A DNA stretch of 64,000 nucleotides from Fodinibius salipaludis. Lineage in GTDB: Bacteria; Bacteroidota; Rhodothermia; Balneolales; Balneolaceae. Position 1 is the first letter of the stretch, and each line of letters starts with the position of its first letter. A model generated the notes under the pieces. That model was not told the DNA's origin. It saw nothing but the letters and a program-made list of their open reading frames with translations, and did no database searches. The stretch is from assembly GCF_002287075.1 (NCBI RefSeq), contig NZ_NSKE01000001.1, positions 186,001 through 250,000 on the forward strand, given 5' to 3'. The position numbers and the translations under genes were made by a program. Below are positions 35,282-43,693 of the stretch, piece after piece.

Positions 35282-36880
35282 ATGAGTAAGCATTCACATC
35301 CCCGAAGTAAAATCGGACTTGATTATTTAGGGTTAGAGAACAACGAAGAGACTCTCTGGAACCTCACGGCCCCCGAACTTTACGAAGAGGCTATTGAAAA
35401 TGGAGAAGCGGTCCTTACAAAGGATTATGCACTTCGTGTTTTAACAGGCAAGTACACCGGACGATCGCCCAAAGATAAATTTATCGTCGATCAGCCTTCC
35501 ATTCATGACGATATTGATTGGGGCGAAATAAATCAGCCTACAAATGAGGAAGTTTTTGAAAATTTGTTTGAAAAAGTAACCGGTTACATGCAGGATAAGA
35601 AGTTGTATGTAAAAGATTGCTATGCCGGTGCTGATGAAAAATACCAGTTGAATGTACGAGTAGTAAGTGAAGCAGCTTATCACGGGTTGTTCTCACACAA
35701 CATGTTTATCCGTCCTACGAATGACCAGCTCAAAAATCATGATCCGGATTTTACCGTAGTAGCGGCTCCCAACTTTAAAGCTGATCCCGAAGAAGATGGA
35801 ACACGCAGTGAAGCTTTCGTACTCGTAAATTTTGATAAGAAGATCATCCTTATCGGTGGAACATTGTATTCCGGAGAAGTAAAAAAGGGGATTTTTTCTG
35901 TGATGAATTACCTGCTTCCCAAGCAGAATGTAATGGCTATGCACTGCTCAGCCAATATGAGTCAAGACGGAGACACCGCTGTATTCTTTGGGTTATCTGG
36001 AACAGGAAAAACGACCCTGTCATCTGATCAAAGTCGGGTACTTATTGGTGATGACGAGCACGGATGGAGTGAAGACGGCGTCTTTAATATCGAAGGCGGA
36101 TGTTATGCTAAAACCATCAACCTTTCTGAAGAAGGTGAACCGCTCATTTATGCGACCACCAAAATGCCCGGAACCATCCTTGAAAACGTAGTACTCCATG
36201 GAAATCGAGAACCAGACTTTGACGACACCAGCTATACCCAAAACACGCGCTGCTCGTATCCTATTCATTACATTCCCAATGCGGCAGATAATGGACAAGG
36301 AAACCATCCAAGTAATGTAATTTTCCTAACTTGTGATGCATTTGGAGTCCTCCCTCCCATTTCCAAACTAACACCGGAACAGGCAATGTATCACTTTATC
36401 AGTGGATATACGGCTAAGGTAGCGGGGACTGAACGTGGAGTCACTGAACCCCAGGCAACATTTTCAGCTTGTTTTGGAGCACCTTTTATGCCCTTGCATC
36501 CCACGGTATATGCCGAGCTGTTGGCGGATAAAATCCGTAAGCACAACTCAACCGTTTGGTTACTCAATACCGGCTGGACCGGCGGACCGTACGGCGAAGG
36601 ACATCGCATGAAACTGGGTCATACTCGTCAAATGTTGAGCGTAGCTCTTGAAGGCAATCTCGATGAAGCCACTTTCGATATCGATCCGGTATTCGGGTTA
36701 GCTATTCCCAATAAAGTGGATGGCATTCCTTCAGAGATACTTACTCCACGAAATACCTGGAGTGACAAGGATGCCTATGATGAAAAAGCAGAGGAATTAG
36801 CTGCCATGTTTGCCGAAAACTTCCAGCAGTTCGAAGATGAAGCAAGCAAAGAACTCATCAAAGCCGGACCTAAAGTATAA
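35282..36880 (+). CDS. pckA: Phosphoenolpyruvate carboxykinase (ATP)
   Basis: 532 residues, normal for the ATP-dependent enzyme. Converts oxaloacetate to PEP, the entry to gluconeogenesis. The kinase-1a P-loop GLSGTGKTT lies at 237-245, kinase-2/metal-binding LIGDDEH near 255-260, the oxaloacetate-binding GRSPKDKF near 60-67, and MHCSANMSQDGDTAVFFGL is the usual PckA signature. Transcribed alone, with a LacI-type operator in its leader region, so probably controlled by carbon source. Confidence 0.97.
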   Translation: MSKHSHPRSKIGLDYLGLENNEETLWNLTAPELYEEAIENGEAVLTKDYALRVLTGKYTGRSPKDKFIVDQPSIHDDIDWGEINQPTNEEVFENLFEKVTGYMQDKKLYVKDCYAGADEKYQLNVRVVSEAAYHGLFSHNMFIRPTNDQLKNHDPDFTVVAAPNFKADPEEDGTRSEAFVLVNFDKKIILIGGTLYSGEVKKGIFSVMNYLLPKQNVMAMHCSANMSQDGDTAVFFGLSGTGKTTLSSDQSRVLIGDDEHGWSEDGVFNIEGGCYAKTINLSEEGEPLIYATTKMPGTILENVVLHGNREPDFDDTSYTQNTRCSYPIHYIPNAADNGQGNHPSNVIFLTCDAFGVLPPISKLTPEQAMYHFISGYTAKVAGTERGVTEPQATFSACFGAPFMPLHPTVYAELLADKIRKHNSTVWLLNTGWTGGPYGEGHRMKLGHTRQMLSVALEGNLDEATFDIDPVFGLAIPNKVDGIPSEILTPRNTWSDKDAYDEKAEELAAMFAENFQQFEDEASKELIKAGPKV

Positions 36881-36881
36881 T

Positions 36882-36944
36882 TAGTTATTGGTTAAGTGTT
36901 ATTAGTTATTGGGGAGCTCCCTAATAACTAATAACCAATAACTA
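36882..36944. repeat. Long imperfect intergenic inverted repeat between pckA and prfA
   Basis: Outer arms TAGTTATTGGTTA (36882-36894) and TAACCAATAACTA (36932-36944) are perfect complements; inner arms TTATTAGTTATTGGGGAG and CTCCCTAATAACTAATAA pair with minor mismatch. The palindrome fills the whole gap between two convergent genes. It could act as a bidirectional terminator, but it has no T tract and its reiterated TTAGTTATT wording looks like a mobile extragenic palindrome. Confidence 0.7.
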
Positions 36945-38027
36945 CTATCCTTCCTCCATCACTGCATTCAACTTATCCAGGTTATCCTGTACGCGTAGCG
37001 CTTCTATAACCTCTTCAATTTCTCCCTTCATAATATCTTCGAGATTATACAGCGTTAAGTTAATGCGATGATCTGTCAATCTACTTTGCGGGAAGTTATA
37101 TGTTCGAATTTTAGCACTTCGATCACCTGTTGAAATCTGGCTATTCCGCTCTTCTTCACGTTCCTTGCGTAATTTTTCCTCCTCTTTTTCATACAGCTTT
37201 GAACGCAGCATTTTCATTGCTTTATCCTTGTTCTGATGCTGTGACCGCTCCTGCTGACATTCTACTACCACACCACTGGGCTCATGCGTTAACCGTACAG
37301 CCGAATCCGTCTTGTTTACGTGCTGTCCCCCCGCCCCACTGGCGCGAAAAGTATCTACCCGGATATCCGACATATTTACATCTATATCCACCTCCTCGGC
37401 TTCGGGCAATACGGCGACAGTCGCAGCAGACGTGTGAACACGTCCCTGTGTCTCGGTCTCCGGCACTCTTTGAACACGATGAACACCACTTTCATACTTC
37501 ATCTTGCCATAAACCTCATCGCCCTCAAGACCAAACGTAAGCTCCTTATATCCTCCTTTTGTAGATTCGCTAAGACTCAGCAGATTTAACTTCCAACCTT
37601 TTTTGTCGGCATAGCGACGATACATATCAAAAAGATCGCCCACAAAAATAGCCGCTTCATCACCACCGGTACCGGCACGTAATTCGACAATTACGTTCTT
37701 CGAATCATCCGGATCCTTGGGAATAAGCTTAAACTTGATAGCTTCTTCCAACTCTTCGAGCTGTGGTTTGAGCTCTTCCAGTTCAAGTTCGGCCATCTCT
37801 GTAATTTCCTCGTCATCTCCCTCTTCAATCAGTTCTTTATTACCGGAAATCTGATTTTTAGTTTCTTTCCATTTGTCATATAGCTCCACCAATTCCTTCA
37901 AATCACTGTGCTCTTTGGTAAGCTCGGTATAGCGGTCAGGATCGTCATACACCGACGGATCACTCATTGCCGCAGTCACTTCTTCAAACCGTTCTCTTAC
38001 CTGCTCTAACTTTGCTTCAATATCCAT
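36945..38027 (-). CDS. prfA: Peptide chain release factor 1
   Basis: 360 residues. Terminates translation at UAA and UAG. The GGQ loop is in [20 protein letters not shown], and the RF1-type codon-recognition neighbourhood is seen in [27 protein letters not shown]. Full length, starting with [17 protein letters not shown]. The track record of RF1 neighbours (prmC) is not seen here; the gene is flanked by a palindrome and, upstream, by 171 bases of non-coding DNA shared with divergent purK. Confidence 0.96.
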   Translation of the reverse strand: MDIEAKLEQVRERFEEVTAAMSDPSVYDDPDRYTELTKEHSDLKELVELYDKWKETKNQISGNKELIEEGDDEEITEMAELELEELKPQLEELEEAIKFKLIPKDPDDSKNVIVELRAGTGGDEAAIFVGDLFDMYRRYADKKGWKLNLLSLSESTKGGYKELTFGLEGDEVYGKMKYESGVHRVQRVPETETQGRVHTSAATVAVLPEAEEVDIDVNMSDIRVDTFRASGAGGQHVNKTDSAVRLTHEPSGVVVECQQERSQHQNKDKAMKMLRSKLYEKEEEKLRKEREEERNSQISTGDRSAKIRTYNFPQSRLTDHRINLTLYNLEDIMKGEIEEVIEALRVQDNLDKLNAVMEEG

Positions 38028-38198
38028 ATACCTACTTCTTTTGGAAGTGTTTTTCTATTTTACCGCCATTAAAATACGATACTTTCCGCAAAATTAAGAA
38101 TAGATAACCTATTCAAATTACCGGATCTATTTTCTTAATTCCCAATCGAATAATTATTAAGTTCGGGACAAATTTGAAACTATTAAAACAACAGATTA

Positions 38199-39359
38199 AT
38201 GGATAAAAATTCGTTATCGGCAACGTTTAAACTCGGCTTTCTGGGTGCGGGACAATTAGCCCGAATGTCGGGATTGCAAGCCTTTAGATACGGTATTCAA
38301 CTTGCTGTTTTTTCTGACCGGGAGGAACATGAGCCTGTACAATTTATGACTCCGCATTCCATGACCGGCTCCTATGATTCTGCGGACGATCTTGCCAATT
38401 TTGCTAAAGAGTGTGATGTTCTTACGCTCGAAAATGAATTTATTGATTCTTCAATTCTCAGGGAGGCCCAGGAACAAAGCGGCACCAATATATTTCCCTC
38501 CCCCAATACATTCGCAAAAATTGAAAATAAGCTGATCGAAAAGCGTACTTTTGAAGACGCCGGAATTCCGGTTACTCCCTACGAAATTGTGAAAACCGTG
38601 ACAGACCTAAAGGACTTTGGACAAAATTACGGCTGGCCTTATGTTCTCAAATCATCCAAAGGCGGATATGACGGCTATGGTAATGAGACAGTCCGAAACA
38701 TTGAAGAAGCTAAAAAAGCATTTCGTGAATTGGGCGGTCATAACAATCATGACATTGTAGCTGAAGCTTTTGTAGATTTCACTCACGAATTGGCAGTACA
38801 AGTTGCCCGAAATGAGACTGGACATGTGGTTTATCCCTGTTGTGAAACGGTACAGGAGAACCACATCTGTGTAGGGGTTAAGTCTCCGGCTCCTGTTTCA
38901 CAATCCATCCAGCAAAAGGCACAAGAGATGGCCCTAAAAGCTACAGAAGCCATCGATGGAAAAGGCATTTTTGCCTACGAGTTTTTCTTGACGAAAGAAG
39001 GAAACCTCCTTCTCAACGAATCTGCCCCCCGTCCCCACAATTCAGGTCACTACACCATTGAGGGATGTGTTACATCGCAATTTGAAAATCACGTCCGCGC
39101 TGTCATGGGACTTCCACTGGGTTCATCAGAATTACGTACCCCTTCCGTGGCAATGATCAACCTTTTGGGCACCGATGAGCGCGATGCGCAAGTTGATAAT
39201 GCATTAGAGGCACTGGCAGGAAGCGACGGCCATCTTCATGTTTACGGCAAGCTCGACAGTCGTGTGGGACGAAAAATGGCGCACTATACACTGCTTGGAA
39301 ACGATATGGATAAGACCTATGAAACGGCACAAAAAGTCACAGAAAAGATCAGAATATAA
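38199..39359 (+). CDS. purK: N5-carboxyaminoimidazole ribonucleotide synthase
   Basis: 386 residues, ATP-grasp fold. Makes N5-CAIR from AIR, bicarbonate and ATP. Motifs are LGFLGAGQLARMSGLQA at the N-terminus, VLKSSKGGYDGYGN in the ATP site, and EFFLTKEGNLLLNESAPRPHNSGHYTIEGC. It is 109 bases upstream of purE, separated by an inverted repeat, so the pair may be transcribed together or partly attenuated. Confidence 0.96.
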   Translation: MDKNSLSATFKLGFLGAGQLARMSGLQAFRYGIQLAVFSDREEHEPVQFMTPHSMTGSYDSADDLANFAKECDVLTLENEFIDSSILREAQEQSGTNIFPSPNTFAKIENKLIEKRTFEDAGIPVTPYEIVKTVTDLKDFGQNYGWPYVLKSSKGGYDGYGNETVRNIEEAKKAFRELGGHNNHDIVAEAFVDFTHELAVQVARNETGHVVYPCCETVQENHICVGVKSPAPVSQSIQQKAQEMALKATEAIDGKGIFAYEFFLTKEGNLLLNESAPRPHNSGHYTIEGCVTSQFENHVRAVMGLPLGSSELRTPSVAMINLLGTDERDAQVDNALEALAGSDGHLHVYGKLDSRVGRKMAHYTLLGNDMDKTYETAQKVTEKIRI

Positions 39360-39368
39360 TTTCAGTTA

Positions 39369-39421
39369 CAGAATTCAGGATTCAGTTGTCAGAATTAGTT
39401 GATTCTGAATTGTGAATTCTG
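39369..39421. repeat. Imperfect inverted repeat between purK and purE
   Basis: Arms CAGAATTCAGGATTCAG (39369-39385) and CTGAATTGTGAATTCTG (39405-39421) pair with two mismatches; an alternative inner hairpin TCAGAAT...ATTCTGA lies at 39389-39408. No T tract follows. It resembles the palindrome at 36882-36944 in size and reiterated wording. Confidence 0.6.
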
Positions 39422-39468
39422 ACTACTATATTCAAAGCACAATTTCTAATCTATATTTCTAACAAAGT

Positions 39469-39960
39469 ATGAGTAAAACTACTCCTAAAGTCGGTGTAAT
39501 CATGGGCAGCGACAGTGACTGGCCTACAATGAAAGCTACCTGCGAAATATTAGACGAATTTGATATCCCCTACGAGAAAAAAGTGGTTTCAGCACACCGT
39601 ACTCCCGATGATATGGCTGAATACGGAAAAACTGCCCGGGAACGTGGTATTCAAGTCATCATTGCAGGTGCAGGCGGTGCAGCACATCTTCCCGGAATGA
39701 CAGCCGCTCATACCACACTGCCGGTTATTGGCGTTCCTGTTAAAACGAGCACGTTAAGCGGACTTGACAGCCTCTACTCCATCGTTCAAATGCCACCTGG
39801 CGTCCCCGTAGCTACAGTAGCTATTGGCAAAGCGGGTAATGCAGCCCTTCTTGCAATTCGCATGCTTAGTACCAAAAACAGCGAACTTGCCGATAAACTG
39901 TCTGATTATCATAAAGAGATGGCTGAAGCTTCGCGGGCAAAAACGCAGAACCTAAAATAG
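39469..39960 (+). CDS. purE: N5-CAIR mutase, class I PurE
   Basis: 163 residues. Rearranges N5-CAIR to CAIR. Signatures are [25 protein letters not shown] (catalytic His region), [26 protein letters not shown] and [11 protein letters not shown]. Presence of purK next door shows the bacterial class I route rather than direct AIR carboxylation. Confidence 0.97.
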   Translation: MSKTTPKVGVIMGSDSDWPTMKATCEILDEFDIPYEKKVVSAHRTPDDMAEYGKTARERGIQVIIAGAGGAAHLPGMTAAHTTLPVIGVPVKTSTLSGLDSLYSIVQMPPGVPVATVAIGKAGNAALLAIRMLSTKNSELADKLSDYHKEMAEASRAKTQNLK

Positions 39961-39966
39961 GTTGTT

Positions 39967-40416
39967 ATGCATCTGCATGAACAGGATTTCTTAATGCGGC
40001 AAATTCAATTCCTCACCCAATTGCTGCAGCAGATTATTTTCAAAAAGAATCAAGATAAGTATCAAGAGGCTATAGAAGAAATCCAAAATGCTTTAACCAA
40101 ACTTACCAAAGATCATCCCAAGGCATTCCACCAACTTGACTTTGAGGAAACACTTGAGCTTTTTACTAAAGATAAGACCTTTGAATCTGAGTTGGCTTTA
40201 GCAGTTGCAGATCTCCTTGTAGAACAAGGGAAACTTTTATATGATGAGTCATTTAAGCGTTCTCAAAAGTCAATGGGGCAGGCGCTCATTTTATATAAAC
40301 GATCGTTGAAAAATCCCAATGCCTCTGTTCCATTGGATATCGAACACAAAATTAAAAACCTTGAAAAGAAAGTGTCAGCGAACCATCTTGAGCAAATAAA
40401 TAACATTCTCAACTAA
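39967..40416 (+). CDS. Small helical protein of unknown function (DUF6483-like)
   Basis: 149 residues, mostly alpha-helical and rich in Gln, Lys and Leu (QIQFLTQLLQQIIFKKNQDKYQEAIEEIQ), without membrane segment or cysteine. The N-terminal layout, with an RQIQFLTQLLQQI helix followed by a YQEAIEEIQNAL segment, recalls the DUF6483 proteins found beside metabolic genes, but I am not sure. It starts 6 bases after the purE stop and is followed 10 bases later by the TfoX-like gene, so it belongs to the purE transcription unit. Confidence 0.55.
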   Translation: MHLHEQDFLMRQIQFLTQLLQQIIFKKNQDKYQEAIEEIQNALTKLTKDHPKAFHQLDFEETLELFTKDKTFESELALAVADLLVEQGKLLYDESFKRSQKSMGQALILYKRSLKNPNASVPLDIEHKIKNLEKKVSANHLEQINNILN

Positions 40417-40426
40417 ACTGGTTATT

Positions 40427-40786
40427 GTGGCTGAGTATAATGAGAGACTCGAAGATTTACTGGATCACCATCTGATTGCTAATGAAGAGCTGGAAAAAAA
40501 GAAAGCAAGAGGCGGAATTGGCTATCTCATCAACGGGAATATGTGCTTGGGGATTTATGAGGACTTGCTCATAGCCCGAATTGGAGATAAGTTGGCATCA
40601 TCATTGGTAGATCGTCCCGGTATAAGAAAATATTTACCGGATCAGGGGCTATATGATGACTTTATCATGATTGAAAAAAAGGTGTATTCTCATACAAAAG
40701 CTCTTCAAAAGTTTATCGATCAAAGTATCTCCTACACCGGAAGTTTGCCAGAAAAAGACCACGGCAAAACACGACAAGATTCTTAG
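40427..40786 (+). CDS. TfoX N-terminal-domain-like protein
   Basis: 119 residues from the GTG at 40427. The segment KKKARGGIGYLINGNMCLGIYEDLLIARIG matches the TfoX/Sxy N-terminal fold (the family's MFGG...G.Y..gkmFg.v..d.lylR), including the WR-like DFIMIEKKVYSHTKALQKFI end. In Gammaproteobacteria TfoX induces competence, but short single-domain members occur widely with unknown role. It is the last gene after purE; a 92-base gap follows. Confidence 0.65.
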   Translation: MAEYNERLEDLLDHHLIANEELEKKKARGGIGYLINGNMCLGIYEDLLIARIGDKLASSLVDRPGIRKYLPDQGLYDDFIMIEKKVYSHTKALQKFIDQSISYTGSLPEKDHGKTRQDS

Positions 40787-40878
40787 TTAATTGCAAACAT
40801 CACAGAGGATATTATAAATACATCCGTAATATCATCTGAGCTATTAGCTTTCTTATACAGCTCATATAAGTTTTATAA

Positions 40879-41451
40879 TTACTCTGGCAGAAGGTCTTTA
40901 ATCCTGGGTTCTAGCTCTTTATTCGTAAGCGCACCAACGGCAAAATACTCCAAGTTTCCTTTCTTATTGATAACATACGTTGTTGGAATTCCCATCGTAG
41001 GACCATATTTATCCATGATAGTGCCGTCATCAATTACTATTGGATAGGATACCTCGTACTTCTCAATAAATGGTCGTACTACCGACTCTCCCTGCTCATC
41101 AATGGATACTCCTAAAATCATCAATCCCTTATCTTTATACTTTTCGTACAGCTCTTGTAAATCAGGAGTCTCTTCCCTGCACGGCGCACACCAGGTAGCC
41201 CAGATATTCAGCAGTACCACCTGTCCTTCATAATCCGAAAGTTTAAACGCCTCATCACTAAGTAATGTAACTTCAAAATCACGAGCTTTTGCCTCACGCT
41301 GAGCAGGATATAATTGTGCCGATCCGGAATCAAGTTGTTCGAGTGGCTTGGTGGGACCTTCTTTTTGGGATTGGTTATCCGACTCACATCCCCAAAACAA
41401 AAAGGCAGTTATCAATAGTAACAACTCGAAAAAATAGAATGATTTCTTCAT
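40879..41451 (-). CDS. TlpA-family thiol-disulfide oxidoreductase lipoprotein
   Basis: 190 residues from the ATG at 41451, chosen because it puts a short basic start (MKKSF) directly before the hydrophobic core and lipobox LFWGC (Cys22). An upstream ATG at 41481 overlaps the DUF411 gene's stop (ATGA) and would add 10 residues ahead of the signal; it may be the translational start in a coupled operon. The thioredoxin domain has an intact WATWCAPC (Cys88, Cys91) and cis-Pro loop GIPTTYVI. It reduces periplasmic disulfides, perhaps in cytochrome c or metal-protein maturation. Confidence 0.85.
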   Translation of the reverse strand: MKKSFYFFELLLLITAFLFWGCESDNQSQKEGPTKPLEQLDSGSAQLYPAQREAKARDFEVTLLSDEAFKLSDYEGQVVLLNIWATWCAPCREETPDLQELYEKYKDKGLMILGVSIDEQGESVVRPFIEKYEVSYPIVIDDGTIMDKYGPTMGIPTTYVINKKGNLEYFAVGALTNKELEPRIKDLLPE

Positions 41452-41477
41452 TATCAGATCTTTACCCTCATAATTGA

Positions 41478-41954
41478 TCAATGCTGAGCAAATACTTCAG
41501 TACTACCATCATTCTTAAGTAAATACACTTTAAAGGGCTCATTTATTTTTGTATTCATTCCCGGAGAACTGGCGGGCATCCCGGGTACTACTAAACCACG
41601 AGCATCGGGCTTTTCTGCTAACAACCGTTGGATATCCTCGGCTGGCACATGTCCCTCTACCACATAATCACCAACCACAGCAGTGTGACAAGCTCCCATA
41701 TCTTGTGGCACCCCTTGATCGGCTTTGACGCCGTACAGATTATGCGAATTCACTGATTTAACACTATAACCATTACCCTGCATGTAAACAGCCCATTTAT
41801 CACAGCATTGGCAACCTTCATTTTTATACATAACAACCTCAGCCGTCGAGTCGTTATCCTGGTGCTCATAATAGTTATCAACAATATACCAGATGGCACC
41901 ACCGGCAATAAGAAGTATTAGTGCGGCGTAAGAAAAAAATTTTTGGGGCTTCAT
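41478..41954 (-). CDS. DUF411 periplasmic metal-binding protein
   Basis: 158 residues from the ATG at 41954, with an N-terminal hydrophobic anchor (about 7-24). The open frame extends upstream across the tRNA-Leu gene, so the longer start is not real. The DUF411 motif VMYKNEGCQCCDKWAVYM has Cys48, Cys50 and Cys51; VPGMPASSPGM near the end is Met-rich. DUF411 proteins are usually linked to copper handling. The TlpA-like gene follows immediately, suggesting that the pair manages copper and thiol state in the periplasm (inference). Confidence 0.86.
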   Translation of the reverse strand: MKPQKFFSYAALILLIAGGAIWYIVDNYYEHQDNDSTAEVVMYKNEGCQCCDKWAVYMQGNGYSVKSVNSHNLYGVKADQGVPQDMGACHTAVVGDYVVEGHVPAEDIQRLLAEKPDARGLVVPGMPASSPGMNTKINEPFKVYLLKNDGSTEVFAQH

Positions 41955-41987
41955 AATCAGAATATTTGCCGTTTTAGAAATGAAAAG

Positions 41988-42072
41988 TACCTGAGGGGGG
42001 ACTCGAACCCCCACGACCGCAATGGCCACCGGATTTTGAATCCGGCGCGTCTACCAATTCCGCCACTCAGGC
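41988..42072 (-). tRNA. tRNA-Leu (anticodon CAA)
   Basis: On the minus strand: acceptor GCCTGAG pairs with CTCAGGT (one G-U), D arm, anticodon stem CCGGA/TCCGG around loop TTCAAAA giving CAA (reads UUG), a long class II variable arm (GTGGCCATTGCGGTC region), T arm GGGGG-TTCGAGT-CCCCC and discriminator A. CCA is not encoded. 85 bases. Confidence 0.95.
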
Positions 42073-42480
42073 AATTAATTTAAGAAACAGAATATAAGAG
42101 ATACACTGCTATTTCTACAACCCAAATTGTACTTTTTTTGGTGCCCCACCAATTCAAATAGCCCCTTCCCATAATGTTATTATTCTCATCAACCTTTATT
42201 CATTTTTATCTCAAGATCCCAAGAGGTCTCCCGTCTGAAAATTCTCCCTATATAAAGCGGTAAACCACGATTGTTACGAAATCAAATTAGTACCTCTCTA
42301 CTTTTACATATTCAGACTTTATTTGTTCACTCAGTCCATAGCAAAATATGAGTTCAACACTTTTCTAATCAAGGCACCATTTTCTCCTCGAGTTGAAAAA
42401 TTGCAGCAACTGGTACCTGGCAATCATGTCCCGATTACAATTTGAAGACCTACCTATAACATCAAATTGAAATCTCAAAA
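42073..42480. other. Intergenic region upstream of tRNA-Leu, no gene seen
   Basis: 408 bases with stops in all frames at short intervals and no convincing hairpin, repeat or motif. It should contain the promoter of tRNA-Leu close to 42080-42120 and the end of the receiver-protein transcript from 42481. I see nothing else in it. Confidence 0.5.
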
Positions 42481-42876
42481 TCAGCTGGATTCCAAAACAG
42501 TATCTTTGTCTCGTAAGAGATCATCAATAATTCCCAGTAGAGATTGATATTCAAAAGGCTTTTTAATAAATCTATCTACTCCTATTGTACGTGCTTGTTT
42601 TCGAATAGCATCATCAGCTTTCGAGGAAACCAAAAAACATGGGATGTTCTCTCCTTTTGAGAAACCCCTCACCTTTTCAATCAGTTCAAAACCGTTGAGT
42701 TCAGGCATATGGATATCTGAAATAATCAAGTACGGCGTATCAACTGACAGGGCTTTAATCAAATCGGCCCCTTTGCTAAACGCCTCAACAGAAAAGCCCT
42801 CTTTTAGTAACACTTTCTCCAAGAGTACTAACTGTATAGGAGAATCATCTACTATGAAAATTTTTAAATTATCCAT
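42481..42876 (-). CDS. Single-domain response regulator (CheY-like)
   Basis: 131 residues, a receiver domain only. Acidic pocket Asp10/Asp11 (IVDDSPIQ), phospho-acceptor Asp54 (LIISDIHMPELNGF), switch Ser in FLVSSKADD and conserved Lys in FIKKPFEY. There is no output domain and no histidine kinase nearby, so it is an orphan. It diverges from another orphan receiver gene across 299 bases that contain no other gene. Confidence 0.9.
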   Translation of the reverse strand: MDNLKIFIVDDSPIQLVLLEKVLLKEGFSVEAFSKGADLIKALSVDTPYLIISDIHMPELNGFELIEKVRGFSKGENIPCFLVSSKADDAIRKQARTIGVDRFIKKPFEYQSLLGIIDDLLRDKDTVLESS

Positions 42877-43175
42877 GTCCTAATTGCTATAGTAATACCT
42901 TAAAACCATATTTCATTTTATACTAATTTTGGAAGGGGGCTAAACTAATTATTTTATCCTCTTTTTTCGCTTAAGTTTTATTAATTAAACATTTTCTAAT
43001 CCGCTTAAGCCATATAAAAACAAGGATCCTCTATTCAAAGAACTTTATGTATTTATTACCTAATTGTCGAAACCCATTAATTAAAATTTGCTTTGAGAAT
43101 TGTAAAATTAGTGCGAAATTAGCATACTAACCCAACTAAATATCATTTTACTTTGTAATAGTTTTATACAGAATT

Positions 43176-43574
43176 ATGGCTCAAGATACACAGTTACAAT
43201 CAAAAAAAGTGCTGATTGTAGAAGATGACAGTATTCAACAACTATTCCTTGAGCGTATTATTAATCAAATGGGACATACCGTCATTGGTTCCAGTTCAAA
43301 AGGCTCTCAAGCCATAGAATCGGCCCTACGTATTGGAGCGGTTGATCTTATTTTAATGGATATCAATCTTGCCGATGATGTTGACGGTATTGAGGCAGCT
43401 AAAGAAATTAACAAGCACCGCGATGTAAAATTAGTCTATATCACTTCTTCTGAAGACCCAAAAGATCTGGAACGAGCCCAAAAAACGGATTATGTGGCGT
43501 ACCTAACGAAACCATTATCAAAAGAGAGTTTAGAGAATGCTTTTGCTAAGGCATTTTCCACAACCCCAATATAA
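43176..43574 (+). CDS. Single-domain response regulator
   Basis: 132 residues. Acidic pocket Asp17/Asp18 (IVEDDSIQQ), phospho-acceptor Asp62 (LILMDINLADDVDGIEAA), switch residue in YITSSEDP and Lys in YLTKPLSKE. The VIGSSSKGSQAIESALR and DGIEAAKEI wording resembles receivers of hybrid kinase/adenylate-cyclase type systems. Followed after 119 bases by the acidic TPR protein gene. Its kinase is not in the window. Confidence 0.9.
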   Translation: MAQDTQLQSKKVLIVEDDSIQQLFLERIINQMGHTVIGSSSKGSQAIESALRIGAVDLILMDINLADDVDGIEAAKEINKHRDVKLVYITSSEDPKDLERAQKTDYVAYLTKPLSKESLENAFAKAFSTTPI

Positions 43575-43693
43575 CCCCACACCAAGGGTTCTAAAGTTTT
43601 AGTTCTAAAAAGACTTTTATTAATAGTTTTTAATTAGAAATTTTGCTGTGAATTTTAGAAAATACGTTTCATACAAAACAAACTATTCATGCT

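Noticed and set aside
40920-40935. CGTAAGCGCACC, half-site like the LacI operator
   Set aside because: Second arm absent; inside the TlpA-like gene.
41955-42029. 25-codon N-terminal extension of the DUF411 protein
   Set aside because: It lies over the tRNA-Leu gene and would bury the membrane anchor.
43572-43591. Small hairpin AACCC...GGGTT after the second receiver gene
   Set aside because: Five-base stem without a T tract; too weak to call a terminator.
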